Below the pieces are notes generated by a model. That model ran no database searches. It had not been told where the DNA came from and worked only from the letters and a program-made list of their open reading frames with translations. DNA of 64,000 bases. It comes from Phascolomyces articulosus (taxonomy: Eukaryota; Mucoromycota; Mucoromycetes; Mucorales; Lichtheimiaceae). Below, piece after piece: positions 37,901 to 55,201 of the stretch (position 1 is its first letter; every line of letters begins with the position of its first letter). Location: positions 372,001-436,000 of the forward strand of contig JAIXMP010000011.1 of NCBI GenBank assembly GCA_025677815.1, in the 5' to 3' direction. The translations under genes and the position numbers were made by a program.

Positions 37901-39035
37901 ATGATGTAAATCACTCTTTTTTTTTTTTTTTTTTTCCAGAAACGCATATTTTTTTTATCATCCATGTTGTGGGAGTTCATCCATACTCTTTACTTTCTTT
38001 TTGATGTTATATAGCATTGTGTCATTCATCTACTTGTGGTTCTTGTGGCTCTTTTTTTTTGTTGTGAAACCAATCTACTTTGATTATCCAAGCCATGACA
38101 ATCCTCTTGTTCTTTTTTTATCCACATTGGTATGATCATCCATTTTATTCTATTTTTCTTTTGCTTACTTGTTTTCTTTCACGTCATGTTTTTTATTGGA
38201 TCACATCTTTACCTTCTGATAATACTTTGTATTTTTTTTTTCATCCAAGTTGTTGTCCATCATCCATCTTCTTTGACCATCCAAGCTACCTGATATCCTG
38301 TTATGTTGTCTATTATATCCATTGGCCATCCATGCGATAGGATTATTTTTGTCAAGTCACCCATGCTTGGTCTCTCAAACTGTGGTTTATCTTTGTTGTT
38401 CTCCAGGCATTATACTGATTGACCAGGTCCATACTTTGACATGTCCTTGTATCATCCATATACAATTTTTTATCATGACGTGGTGTTCACGAATTATCCA
38501 TGCTGCCATATTATATTATCCAATTTTTGCTTCATGCTTTGTCTTGTCGTATCATTCGTTCCATTATCAGCTGAATCTTTTCCATGCTTTTCATCTGATC
38601 ATCCGTCTATTGTTCCCGATTCAAGGTTCCTCTTCTTTATTTATGCATGTGTCAAAAGTCAACTCCGTCTATCTACGGATTATTATTGTTCAAGATGTTC
38701 TATGATGAAACTAGAAATGTATCCACGGATTCAAATTATCCATCCACCATGATACGTTTTATTCCAGGACCTCATCCAACTCCTATTGTTATTAGTAACG
38801 TGTGTCAAGTCTATCGAGCATATTATTTTGTTAATCACCGTGGTCAACGTCTTTGCTTTCCAGGTCAAATCCCCCCTCTCCTTTTTCTTTCTTTCAACGT
38901 GTCTGTTGTTGTTGTCAGTTCATTATTTTTATTTACTTTTATTATTACTATTATTATTGATGATTTCAGGATCCACAAGAACATGCGGTCGATGGTGAAT
39001 GTCAAGGTTTGTGGTCATATTTCCAACTTTTGAAA
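37900..39035 (+). other. pyrimidine-rich tract with recurrent ATCCA words, possible gene relic
   Basis: The plus strand is strongly T/C-biased. ATCCA or close variants recur irregularly from about 37960 to 38750, for example 37962, 38137, 38243, 38264, 38278, 38317, 38330, 38454, 38490 and 38518. Long hydrophobic frames (86-128 codons) follow from the pyrimidine bias. Near the end, about 38740-38865 and 38970-39030, short stretches look coding (DPQEHAVDGECQ) and could be joined by the GTCAAAT...TTTCAG intron, but a full gene cannot be assembled. Origin unknown. Confidence 0.35.
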
Positions 39036-40906
39036 CATAGGTTCAGGTATAAAAAAGAGAGATACAGATGGTGTGTGGGATATTTTTATTATGTCATTCT
39101 GTTTATATATTCCATCGTTATTATTATTATTATTATTATTATATGTATATAGTGGTCTCTGTTTTGTGTACATCATATCATTCCTTGATGGTGTTAATGA
39201 TTCTCTCTTGATTTATAAAGATACATCATTTGTGAGAGTGAAGGGAATGTGTTTTGAAATAATGATGATGTTAATCATATTATTATTTTTCTGTCTCTCT
39301 TTTTTCATGAGTATTTAATACTGTCTATTATCATCCTGTTTATATATCAGTTGTTTATCGATCGAATCTCTGTTACTTTTTATTTTACACCTGTGGCTAT
39401 TATATTAAGATATCCTTTATGTCGTGTTTTGGAGGGATTGAGAACAAGGTGTGTAGCTTCATTTCTACTATAAGTTATTGTTGTGTACTACCATATGTAT
39501 TCTTTTACTATACATGATGTTTATTTGTTAGGACGTCTTTCTCATGTCATATATGTTTCGTTCTTTCCCTTTGAAATGAGGTTGTCTTCCCATCGTGACT
39601 CTGTTGGATTAGGTATACTACCCCTTTTACTTTTTTTGGTTTGAGCAAGTGATTTGATATGATCAAGACAATAACACAACAATAACATTATTATATAGAA
39701 CTTGGACACAAAAAAAAAAAAAAATGGGCATCATCGATTACAAGAAAAAAAAAAGCAAGATTCACAAATGCTACTGGTAAGCATATCTTTTACTTTATTT
39801 TTTTTAACCAAGTTTATATATTTCTTCCAAAGATGATCCTAATATATAATCCTTTGCTTATTTATAAACATGTGTGTAGCCAACAAGAAGTGAACCACTA
39901 ACAAGGTCATTCTATTATGGAGAAAGGAGAATTCATTTTAATACACACATATGTACTATTTCATCTTCATGTCATCATTATTTATCCTATCAATCTCTTT
40001 ATTATTTGTATTACCCATCATCATCATTTTTTTTTCCTTTTGGTACAACTTCATATATTTGGGTGAAGCTTGGGTTTTTGTCTGCGCATCATAAAAATCT
40101 TATTTGTATCGGAAACATAAAAACACCGACATCTACCTTAATAGGGTACGGATTTGGTACCTAGTTTTTGATTAGGATTATGGACTCCAACATTATCTGG
40201 GTTGATCCCCTGGATATGTTGGTTGTACCAAAAATTTAAACCTATGATAAGTCCTATATTCCTATATTCATTCTCCTTAATTCATTCTACAATAAGCTTT
40301 TTTATCATAATATATAATAAATAATACCTATTATTTTATACAAAAAAAAGGTCCCATGCATTATCTGTAAAAAACCACCACTATATAAGTAAAAAGATAT
40401 CATGGAGGCTTCCATGAAAGGTATTTTAACAATGAAAAAAAAAAGAAAAACTATCGGGTACATTAATGTCATGTGCATAAAAATAAGTTTTGAAGTTATT
40501 TTTTTATAGTTAAAATCATTACATATGTGTCAGTTTGTGTATGATTCATTCTTCTTTGTCTTAGTGTGTTTGTTTATTTTTCGGTTATGGCGACGAGCTA
40601 TGGACATGGAAAACTAACAACTTTAGATGCTTTCGATTTTATAATCCGTGGTAATGGATAAAGTCTATCGTTTTGATAAACGGGATGCTTCTTACTCTGT
40701 GGATAAATACAATCATCAGCAAGGGTGACATTTTTGGATTTATTAATAATCATAGTTCTTATTATCAAGGAACATGAATGATCGATTGGATCATGTCACG
40801 CAAATAACTATCGCGTTTCAAAAAAAAAAAAACTCGCGTTCTGCATTTTTTTTATTTTATTCGCGTAATTTTTTTTTATTCCCTTTCAACTTTTATTTTT
40901 CTCAAC
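39036..40906. other. intergenic, NDC80 upstream region
   Basis: AT-rich with a (TTA)n run at about 39117-39141 and A14/T10 homopolymers. A 24-codon frame at 40589 (MATSYGHGKL...) is not repetitive but too short to support. The last 100 bases before ATG 40907 are T-rich, as expected for a leader. Confidence 0.4.
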
Positions 40907-43625
40907 ATGGATAGACGAGCCATTGGAACCAGTTCATCACGAATTCCACGAAGTGGTGCAAAACGTGCACCACCACATACATCAACAGCCGCTCCGTCCA
41001 AAATGGCTCGGTTGACAGGACGAAAGCAACGACATCAACTCCTTGGTCCACGGCGCGCTGCTCAGATTGATAATACACGATCTACTGTACCTCACGCCTC
41101 AATCGTTACAACATCAATTGATAATACTCAATCAGAAGCAATCAGGTAATTAAAAAGGACAGCATTATGTATATATTCTTTCTACCCTACTATATTTTTT
41201 TTTCATCATAAAGGTTTAACTATTCTCATCGTTAAGTATAGTGGACGACCTAGTACTTTAAATCGACCTTCATTTATAGCCACCGCAATAGATCGACCTC
41301 AGCCTTCACGAATCTCTGTTGATAAACGACCCTTTCGCGATCCTGAATTTCAACGTGCGGCTATTCGATCGATTGTACAATATTTAACCTCTCATGGTTA
41401 TGGACCGATTAACGCAGCCAGTTTACGAAACATGGAAAACCGTACCTTTCAACAAGTGTTTAAATTCTTACATTTACACGTGATGCCTAGCTATATCTAC
41501 CCAGAGCGATTTCAAGATGTATTTATTGAAATTGTAAAGGCGTTCAAATATCCACGGACAGAAACATTAAGTGCACGGGCACTGTTTTCAGTAGCAGCGC
41601 CCCATTCTTATCCAGCATTTCTTGCAGTATTATCTTGGATGGTGGATATGTGCAAGGTAACACAACAATAACAGCATGGGATCTTGCGTGAATGATAGGA
41701 TGCAAATGAAAGTGAGAAAGACTAAAAACCTGAATTTACAAGGATTTTGATGCTATAGCAAATCATTATGCTAATCAAGGGGAAGATGTGGATGAAGAAG
41801 ATCGATCTGAAGATGCAAATATACTGTTTTTCGATTACTCTGTAGCAACATATAGTGCATTTTTAAATGGAGCAAATACATTCGATGAGTATTATCAAAA
41901 ACTATTGGGATTACTTGGTAAGGTTCCCAAAAAAATAAAAATAAAAATAAAAATGTCTCTTTTATTTTCTAATATCAATATGCAACTATCATTCAGATGA
42001 CTTGAAGGCGAAATATATCGAAAATGCAAAAAAAGTGTCTGAAGTGAATAGTCGTTTACAAGAACAACTTAATGAATTGAAATCAAAACCAGTAAGTTTG
42101 ATCCATACAGTTCAAATGGAAGAAATAGATAGTTACTACATATTAAAATAATTACAAGGTGTTAACTTTTCTCTTTCTCTCTTTCCATGAACCAAAAAGG
42201 ATTTGAAACAAAAGTATTTGGAAGAACGAGCCAGGATGGAGAAAGATATGACCAAGTTTGAGGAATATAACAATGAAATGCGAAAAAGAATTGCAAAATA
42301 TACCGAATCAATAGCAAAAACCGAACGTGAATTAAAATATCTCGGTAAATATACCATTAGAAATTTCAGTGTAGAAAGAAGAATAGAGTGGTGTATATGG
42401 ATCTTGTTATAAAAAAGACATCTGCTTATTATATTTTATATATAAACAGAGGCACAATGTGCGACAGTGAAACAAGAACACATGGAAATGCAGCAAGTAC
42501 TTAAATCCCATAATACTTCCCTGGAAGAAATTGGTCGATTAAATGATGAACAAACTGCATTAGAAAAAGAATGTGCAAATTCACAATCATTAGCTCAAAA
42601 ATTAGCAAAAGAACAAAGTACTCTAGAAAACGAACTATCCAAACAAATAGCAAAGGTAATATGGAGACAAAGCTTTGTGTTTATATGTCATTTTACCCAA
42701 AAGTTTTATTATCATTACTTGTATTTTGATTAGACAGAGGAGCTTGGAAAAGAATATAATGCACAATTATCAGAACTCGGTATTACAAAGACCGAAGAAG
42801 GAAAGAATTTATATTTCGAACTGAATGCCAATGCAGAAACCTTAGAACAATTATGTTCCGTCGATTTGAATCGGGTAGCATTGGTATGTATCTATTTTAT
42901 ATTTACCATATCATCTTGAAAAAAAAATAAGCTTTTACTGAATTCTTAAAAAATGGCTTTGTTTATATTATAGCCTTATCTTGAGAAACTTAAGCAACAA
43001 TATGAAACATCATTTAATCAAGAAACTGAACGATTGACAGAAACACATAAAGAATTATCCACTCTTACTGAACAACTGGCCGAACAACAAGCTAGAGTGG
43101 TATTATCAAAAGAAAATCTTGATCAGGCTACAAAAGCACATGAAACAGAACGAAAGGTACGTTTATTCCTAACAATAGAATGTTATTTTATAAAATGAAA
43201 ATAGGAGAAAAGTGATTTTAACGAGATGTAATGGAAAATAATAGCGGTTTTTGCAAGAGGTACAAAAAATCAATGAAGATTTAGCACAAAAAGAACAAGA
43301 TATGAAAAAAATGAAACGAGATGCCAAAGAAAGATTATATACCTATGAAAAACGCGAACAAGAACTCAAGCTCACGTATGAATCGAACTTTGGTTTTTTT
43401 TTTGGGTGGTGTAAAGGGGCGACAGTAACCCAATACTGAGTAAATTATATTTTTGTCTCTTTATTCATATTCATCAATAGGGTGGCGGATTACAAGGCTA
43501 AGGCAACAGCACGACAGCAACAACTAATCCAAGAAGGTTCTGAACGATTAGCAAAGATTCAAGCCATGCGAAAAAAAGTCGAACAACTTGGTCAACAAAT
43601 GGAAGAGCAAATGAAATTAATATAA
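40907..43625 (+). CDS. NDC80: kinetochore protein Ndc80 (Hec1)
   Basis: Ten exons (40907-41145, 41242-41656, 41743-41917, 41997-42091, 42200-42344, 42450-42655, 42734-42883, 42974-43156, 43245-43375, 43481-43625) give 627 residues, close to human NDC80 (642). The basic, Ser/Arg-rich N-terminal tail is followed by the calponin-homology microtubule-binding domain: DPEFQRAAIRSIVQYL, FQQVFKFLH, IYPERFQDVFIEIVKAFKYP and FLAVLSWMVDM. From about residue 260 it is almost continuous coiled coil with Lys/Glu/Gln heptads. Ndc80 pairs with Nuf2 and joins Spc24/Spc25 to couple kinetochores to spindle microtubules. Dense small introns in the coiled-coil part keep the gene free of long open frames. It converges with the minus-strand gene at 43849. 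Confidence 0.95.
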
Positions 43626-43848
43626 TAACATTATATTTTCTTCTGTAAACATAATTTATTATTATTATTAATTGAGATTAATAAAATTACAACGATAATA
43701 GTACGTAAATCAAGGGTAGTACCGGGGAGAAAAAAACGAATATAAGGGAAACGAAGGAGTAATCAAAAGGGACATAGGTAGGATAAAGAGGTTCTTGGCA
43801 GGGAACAGGTTTATATGGCAGGACGGGGTATATAAATATATATAGTCA

Positions 43849-44661
43849 TCATAGAAACTGAGCTGCTGTCGCAGGGGATCCTAAATTTGCGAAAAGCGAT
43901 ACGTTTTGATGCAAAACCCTTTCTGCAATGGATAACTGATCCAGTCCCTCTCCTCCTTTTCGTTGTTGACACGATGGTGATGGATGGTGCCATATCAACA
44001 ATTCATTCTCCGGATTATCCAAAAGCAATCTATAGTTTGGAAGATTTCTATATAACCATGGACTGGTCGGGCTCCTCCATACCCAGATCGATGCCGCATT
44101 CAAGGTAGCAAATTCTTCAATGTCCCCGATCATATGTTGGTATCTAAAAAGGGGGACCACTCGACCATCACCACTCATAATAATTCGACTTGATTCCTGG
44201 CGATACCAATAACGTCGATGATTGGATCTCTTGGTTGTTGTTGCTACTGTTTTATTGTTCTCCAGTTGCAAAAGTGAAGCTGGTTTTCTCGGTGGTCGGA
44301 CTTCAAGGAAAGAAAACATGCAGACTTGTTTGTCGGGTAAAAGTCGCTGTTGATTCGAAAGGCTAATATGCAGCATAGTCCATTCGTTGTTTTTCGTACT
44401 TTTATCATTGTCAACCCCAATGATGACGGGATCGCGTTGTCGAGTTGTTTGTCCGAGTAAATAAAATACTTGTAATTTATGGAATCGAGCATTGTTTAAT
44501 ATAAAGTCATAACATTGGTGGTTGATCAAGATAAGCTCACTGGACCAACAAGTCTTTTTATTTGATTGATCAATAAGGCGCTGACTTTCAGCCAGTTCTA
44601 TTTTTATGCATTCGTCTAGGATTTGGTAAATGACATCCCATACAAGTGTAGTTTCATTCAT
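43849..44661 (-). CDS. hypothetical protein, 270 residues
   Basis: A single-exon minus-strand frame with non-repetitive, folded-protein composition. The N-terminal part is helical (WDVIYQILDECIKIELAES). Then come INHQCYDFILNNARFHKLQ and VFYLLGQTTRQRDPVIIGVD, a central basic segment with several Trp/Tyr, and SIWVWRSPTSPWLYRNLPNY near residue 205. No signal peptide or membrane helix. I do not recognise the family. The frame is too long and complex to be chance in AT-rich DNA. It lies between NDC80 (convergent, 223 bp away) and CDC5 (same strand, upstream by 300 bp). Confidence 0.65.
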   Translation of the reverse strand: MNETTLVWDVIYQILDECIKIELAESQRLIDQSNKKTCWSSELILINHQCYDFILNNARFHKLQVFYLLGQTTRQRDPVIIGVDNDKSTKNNEWTMLHISLSNQQRLLPDKQVCMFSFLEVRPPRKPASLLQLENNKTVATTTKRSNHRRYWYRQESSRIIMSGDGRVVPLFRYQHMIGDIEEFATLNAASIWVWRSPTSPWLYRNLPNYRLLLDNPENELLIWHHPSPSCQQRKGGEGLDQLSIAERVLHQNVSLFANLGSPATAAQFL

Positions 44662-44960
44662 TGTTATAATTATATCTGGCGAAAAAGTGTGCGGTCTGTG
44701 CGTGTGAGAGAATGTTATATATATAATAAACGGCTATCCAAAGAATATCAAATCGAAAAAGAGGATACCACCAACCGGCGTGCGAAAATATACCTTGCAT
44801 TACAAGTGCCTGTGTAATCCCCTGATCTTTTTTTCCATGGCAACAGCTTTTACAATCACGTTTCTTCTTTTTGTTTCTTTCCTTCTCCTTCATGATTAAA
44901 TAAAGTAATTAATGAAAAAAAAATATAAAGCTTTTTATTGTTATTATATAATTATAATAT

Positions 44961-48908
<3,948 letters not shown>

Positions 48909-50134
48909 ATGAGGTTTCATGTCCTAGGTACTGGTGCAGTTGGATGTCATGTTGCTTTTGACCTTAGGTCGCGTCATAATGTTACTCTCATCTTACGATC
49001 ACAACGTACCTTACAAGATTTTCGGAATAGGCAAAATGAGATTATATATCAACGTATCAATCAAGCAGACCCAATAAGAAAAGGAGGATTTGATACTCTG
49101 ATTGCGAGTGATATAAATATGGGTACGTTAAAATCTCCAATGGAAGCTGTGGTAGTGACAACAAAATCACAACATGCCAAAGAAGCTGTCCGGTCTATTA
49201 AGCCTTATTTGTCACGTTCAAGTACCTTGGTACTACTGCAAGTAAGTTTTTTTTTACTTATCATTTTAAAATCAAAACATGTCATAGCTATCCATATTTC
49301 ACACATATTACAAATCAATTTCTGCACACTTATGTAATTTTTCCTTATGTATATAAAAGAATGGAATGGGTGTAGCTGATGAACTTCTCGAATCACTTTG
49401 GTCTACTCGCAAAGAACGTCAAGAATCTGCTCCTGCCATTATTTTGGGTGTCAATCGTCACGCTACTGTTCGAACAGAGCCTTTCTCCGTACAACATGTT
49501 TCTGGTTGGGAACGTCCTGGAGATGGTTACTTTTTGGCAGCTTTTCCTCCTTCTCCTGATTTCACTTCTTCTGAACAACAACAGTACAAAGATCAAACAA
49601 ATGCTGTCATGCAAGGGTTTTGTAATGTCCCCGGCTTAAATACAAAGGTTGTTGAATGGCAAGATTTACAAACGCGAATGATGCGCAAATTGGTTGTGAA
49701 CTGTGGTATGAATGCTATTACTGGCATCTTGGAAAGTACAAATGGAGACATGATTCGTAATCCACATGGGTCTCAACTGATACGTACGATATGTGAAGAA
49801 TGTGCTCAAGTATTGACTGAATTGAATACTACGGCGGATGATCTTTATGAAATGGTTGAAAGTACCGCCATTGGTTCAAGTGAAACAAAGTGCACGGTAA
49901 GAAAATAATGAATTGTACAATGCACTCGCTGGAGATTGTATAATGTTTAATATATGTATAATGTTGTATATTATATAGACCGTTCAAGATATTTTGGCAA
50001 AGCGCCTTACTGAAATTGAATACATTAATGGCTATGTCATTCGATTGGCAAAAGAACGAAACATCCCTGTACCTACACATCAACTTCTGGTTTCCTTACT
50101 TCATGCCAAAGAACATCATATCCACGCAGGATAA
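48909..50134 (+). CDS. 2-dehydropantoate 2-reductase (ketopantoate reductase)
   Basis: Three exons (48909-49241, 49360-49896, 49979-50134) give 341 residues. The N-terminus is a Rossmann fold with the dinucleotide motif VLGTGAVGCH (residues 5-14), followed by AVVVTTKSQHAKEA and LVLLQNGMGV, the ApbA/PanE N-domain pattern. The C-terminal domain has RKLVVNCGMNAITGIL (substrate-site Asn region) and EIEYINGYVIRLAKERNIPVPTH, the conserved end of the family. The enzyme reduces ketopantoate to pantoate with NADPH in pantothenate and hence coenzyme A synthesis. The protein has no visible targeting peptide. The family has broader substrate-undefined members in fungi, so the exact reaction is likely but not certain. 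Confidence 0.88.
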
Positions 50135-52895
50135 TATTTATTAGATTTTTATTATTTTGTTTAAAGTTATATTAGTAATAAACCATTAGATTACTGGTGG
50201 AACCAGTATCTTCGTCATATAGCGCTATATCCATCAAAATAGCTTTCAAAAAAAAAGTGCTGCGTATACGTCATTCTTAAGGAGACATTACCATATTAGG
50301 AAGATTCTACTAATAATAAAGATATGACACAAAATGTCCTGGTGAATTATTAATCTCATATAAATAAATATTGTATAAAGTTTTATGTACAGCAACAACA
50401 ATGACATCATCGAAAGAAAAACAAAACATTCTACTATTCAAAGCACCAAACTCCTTGAATGATTCAAAATTCATAAAGAAAAAAAAAGAGACTAAAAGTT
50501 TTCGTATTTTTGCCAGGTTTTAGCATAGAGAGATTGTTGTTAGTGGGATAAGAATGTGTGAGTGAGGATGACTTGTCATTTTGTGAAACCTAATTGAAGC
50601 TTTTATCTTACATTTAAAGTCGTTAGAATTCTTAACATATTCTAATCTTAATCTTTCAATGATTCCTTCTTGGCATCATTATTAAGAATAAGTGCTAAAT
50701 ATATATTGTGTTTCTAATGGCAACATAATAATCAATACCATTGTCAATCCTTTATAACGCATATACAACAAATGGGAAGAATTATAGATTTCTAGGGGAC
50801 TTTCTGGATATTCTTTTTTTAATGATAAACATCAATTACGCATTAAAAGTATAGAAGAATGCATCATTATCAGAATGAGTCATTATCTAATAACTGCATT
50901 TGATTTGCTGTTGGATCATGAAGGGAGGTAATACGCATATTTGTCACACACTCAACAAGTTAAAGAATTACTTTTTTGTTGTACAAATAATGGCTTAGCA
51001 AACAATTCCTGATTCAGAAAATCCAATCGTTATAATTTATTGATTATTTGTCCTGTAAATAAGATGGATAAGATGAATTAAAAAAGGAACTGATGAAAAG
51101 TTGAATGCTCATAACCAAGAGTGGATCCCAACAGATACTTATATTTGCTACCAAATTAGTTTGCACTTTTAATTACAAGAGTCCCCCACAATTGATAACG
51201 ATTGTGATATGCATAAATACCACATGGTCTCATAGTAATTCATGCACAGTGAAAAAATTGAGGAATAATAGTGCATCTCATTACTGTTATATTTTGAGAT
51301 AATTACAATGTGTAATAATCTGGTAATAAGACTGAAGCAGCCATTATTGTTGTCGGTTACTACATCATTAATTAGTCCATAACAAAAAGGTTTAACTTCC
51401 AGTCCATAATAACAAATCCGTATTATATTATGACACCACTGTGACCGATAGAACGCTATATTATTTAAAAAATCATCATAGAAATGTAAGAAAAAAAGTA
51501 TATATAAATTTGTTTTATAGATTACAATGTTTATAATAATAAAGGGTTACGCACAATTAACAATAAATGGAATATTTGACTTTAACCGGGTGACTAGTTT
51601 GCTGCTACTACTAGTCAAGTTGTTTTTTAAGAGAAACCCTTATTTTGACTTATGTAATCAAATCCAATAGACACGCCAATAAAATTATGATGAGAATAAT
51701 AAAAATAAACAGATTCTAGAATATTATCGAACATCATTTTATTACAATCTTTGGTAACACGGTAATGGACATAATAAGGGTTAGAATGATGAGATAATAG
51801 TGATCATTCTTCTTATTATTGTTTCGATTATATTGATAATCTTAGTTTTACTAACACCCATCTCTCTTTAAATGAAACAGCTATCCCCCAAATATGGAAA
51901 TTAGAAAGCGATGGCATTTAAACATCCGCTACAAAGAAAAAGGCATAAATCTCTTATTGACAGGTTATTCATAACGTTTAATCAGAAAAAGAAAGAGTGA
52001 AAAAAAAGAGGTGCAACATGGATATTTTACCCCACAATTTTAGTGGTATATTATATATAATGGCGCACGGCGTTATATTGAAATGTACATTATTTAGGCT
52101 ACTTACTATTCATGGTATTGATATTGTTGGTAGTGTATGCCTAAAAATACGTTTCATAGAATACCTAACAATAATTGTGTTATACTTATAAATGATGAAA
52201 ATAATCATGAATATTCTCAGTGACAAAGTCATATTATTATTATTACGAACCATATGGAAGATAATGGTAACTTTTTTTAGTCTGGAATATTTTTTAGATG
52301 ATTAAATAGTAAGATTTAGAAAAACAGGGTTACGTCAAAAAATATAAAGAGATAATCAATCATTTTCATCATGCACATTTCAAGTGAGGGGTTATGAATA
52401 AATCTCCGATCTGTATTTGTTGCCCAAATAAGGCAATCGTTTCGAGATGGTGTTCTTCTCCCAACATCAAAGATTGCATGTGCTGATTTCCCGAGCTGGG
52501 CTAGGTGTAGAAAATAGATTGTGATAATAAAAAAAAAGATCTTTTACTAATTCAAATCATCAAAATATATTATGAATATTTATTCATTATATCAATAATG
52601 ATAATAATGACAATAAATAAATATATTTTTATCATGGAAAAAATGGCAAATTATTTTGAACATTCTATTTTTCGAAAGATTAATCAAAAAATTAAGGGTC
52701 AGGTTGACCGATATGGAAACATCATCTAGTTTTTTAAACCGCTCAGTTGTGCAGAGATAATCTTTGAGACCAAAGAATGGATAAAAAAATCAATTATAAA
52801 TAAGATAGAAATAAATCAGTTACCACCTTTTTTGTTTCAACAGATTCTGACAACGTTTTCTTTCTTGTAACAACAAATTACTCTTTTCTTATAAA
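50135..52895. other. intergenic, AT-rich
   Basis: 2.8 kb without supported genes. Small frames at 51105-51302 and 51997-52191 have random-looking composition. The last part before 52896 is the homocitrate synthase promoter; no element could be identified with confidence. Confidence 0.45.
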
Positions 52896-54286
52896 ATGGC
52901 CCCACCAAGAGATATGCCCATGACTGATAATAGTCCCGATCGCCCACGCGAACCTATCGTATCGCCTTATATGCCTAGATATCCTGACCCAATGTCTAAT
53001 ATCTCCAACTTTAAAATCATCGAAACCACTTTAAGAGGTAAAAAATTGAATTCTTTTTTTTTAAACTTAAAATTGTGATCAATTTTTCTTATTTTTTATT
53101 ATTATTGTAAAAAATAGAGGGTGAACAATTCGCCAATGCTTTCTTTGATACCAAGACCAAAGTTGAAATTGCCAAGGCTTTAGATGCTATTGGTGTCGAC
53201 TATATTGAACTTACATCGCCAGCCGCTTCTGAACAATCACGTAACGATTGCCGTGTTATTTCCAGCCTCGGTTTGAAGGCCAAGGTCTTGACCCATGTAC
53301 GTTGTCATATGGACGATGTCAAGCTTGCCATTGATACTGGTGTCGACGGTGTCAACGTTGTTATGGGTACTTCAAAGTACCTTCGTGAATTCTCTCATGG
53401 CAAGAGCATGGAATACATTACTCAACGTGCTATTGAAGTCATCAACTTTGTCAAGAGCAAGGGCCTTGAAGTTCGTTTCTCCACCGAAGACTCTTTCCGT
53501 TCTGATTTGGTCGATTTGCTTGCCATCTACAAGGCTGTTGATAAAGTCGGTGTCCATCGTGTTGGTATTGCTGACACTGTTGGCTGCGCTGATCCTCGTC
53601 AAGTATACGAATTCGTCAAGACTTTACGCAGCGTTGTCAGCTGTGATATCGAATGCCATTTCCATAACGATACTGGTTGTGCGATCGCCAATGCTTACAC
53701 TGCTCTCGAAGCAGGTGCTACCCATATCGATACTACCGTCCTTGGTATTGGTGAACGAAATGGTATTACCCCCCTTGGTGGCTTGTTTGCTCGTATGTAC
53801 ACTGCTGATCGTGCCTATGTTACGAACAAGTACAACTTACCCAACATCCGTGAAGTCGAAAACTTGGTTGCTGACAATGTCGACGTCAATGTTCCATTCA
53901 ACAACTACATCACCGGCTTTTGTGCATTCACCCACAAGGCAGGTATTCATGCCAAGGCTATTCTTAACAACCCCTCCACATACGAAATCTTGAAGCCCGA
54001 AGACTTTGGTGTCTCTCGATATGTCAGCATTGGTCATCGATTGACCGGCTGGAACGCTGTCAAGAGCCGAATAGATCAATTGAAATTGGATGACTTGAAC
54101 GACGATGATGCCAAAACTATTACACAAAAAATCAAGGAATTGGCAGATATTCGACCCTTAAATGTGGATAATGTCGATTTGTTATTACGAAGATACCACA
54201 CAGCTAAAAAGACCTCCACGCATATTGATATTCTTCATGGTATTGATAATCCAGATCAATTGGAAGTTGCAACAGCTGCTGCTTAA
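52896..54286 (+). CDS. LYS20: homocitrate synthase (alpha-aminoadipate lysine pathway)
   Basis: Two exons (52896-53037, 53118-54286) give 436 residues. The DRE-TIM metallolyase signatures are present: [14 protein letters not shown] spanning the intron (residues about 44-57), the metal site in [15 protein letters not shown], and [11 protein letters not shown] and KAGIHAKA in the barrel's C-terminal half. The enzyme condenses acetyl-CoA with 2-oxoglutarate to homocitrate, the committed step of fungal lysine synthesis, and is usually inhibited by lysine. The C-terminus ([17 protein letters not shown]) is that of yeast Lys20/Lys21. Codon use is richer in GC-ending codons (AAC, AAG, GTC) than in neighbouring genes, suggesting high expression. 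A mitochondrial presequence is not obvious; the N-terminal 35 residues are Pro-rich. Confidence 0.96.
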
Positions 54287-55201
54287 TTTATCTTTCTTTT
54301 TATTCTTCTTATACATATATCAACAATACCATTTTCCCCATTTAATCTCATATGTCCATTTCGCCACTATCATTTTTCTCTTTTTCACCGTTTCACCGTT
54401 TGCATATTCCATTTCATTGTTTCCCTAAAAAATTACCGCATATCATAACACACTTATAATTTTGTACACACCATTTTTTTTTTGCATATCATTTGTTTTG
54501 TTTAATATAAAAAGTTTTTTTCACAATAAATAATATTTCTCGTATATATACAGATATTAGCAATAACATAATAAAATATTTTCCATTGTCTATTAATTAT
54601 ATTATTAAATTAGTGATCTTCTACATATTATTTCATCGAATGAACGCACTACCAAGAAAGTTATGGCTATATTGTAGCACTATATAGACTCGTGGCAAGT
54701 TCTGCCTTTAGTACATTTAATGATATGAAACGAGATGGCTGCATTGATTTTTATTTCTTGGCATTGATATTGTTTTACAATTTGGGTTGTTATTATATAT
54801 TAAGTTTTTGCTATACGAAACCAATTTATGGTGTCCAAATTTGATTATTACATATAAAAAGGGTAATGTATCCATTTATTTTATTATAAAAAAAGAAACG
54901 AAGAAAAAGACTGACCATATTTCTTTATCATATATAAGTTGCATATTACAACTCAATACGTTAACCCCCATATTCTAACCTTTTACATAGTCATCAAATC
55001 AACCCAAGTTTTGGATCTGTGAGAGTGACTTCGATCAACAACATCCCCGAAATCACAAGAAACATTGATGGAAGTAAGTTAACCGATACCGGGAGCTTTG
55101 TTGTATTTTTTTTTCTTTTTTTTAGATACAAAACCACAATAGCAATAAGATTTTTAAAAACAAACATGAAATGTTGCATATTATAGCTATCATGTTTTGG
55201 G
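54287..55201. other. shared 3' region of convergent genes
   Basis: Between the stops of homocitrate synthase (plus) and the TPR/F-box gene (minus). Pyrimidine-rich at first, then AT-rich. No gene is seen. Confidence 0.45.

Noticed and set aside
38080..38705. 86-128 codon hydrophobic frames as membrane proteins
   Set aside because: Several frames are open at once because of pyrimidine bias; none has a convincing start or homology.
40589..40660. 24-codon frame starting MATSYGHGKL
   Set aside because: Non-repetitive but too short, and the candidate second exon adds only a few residues.
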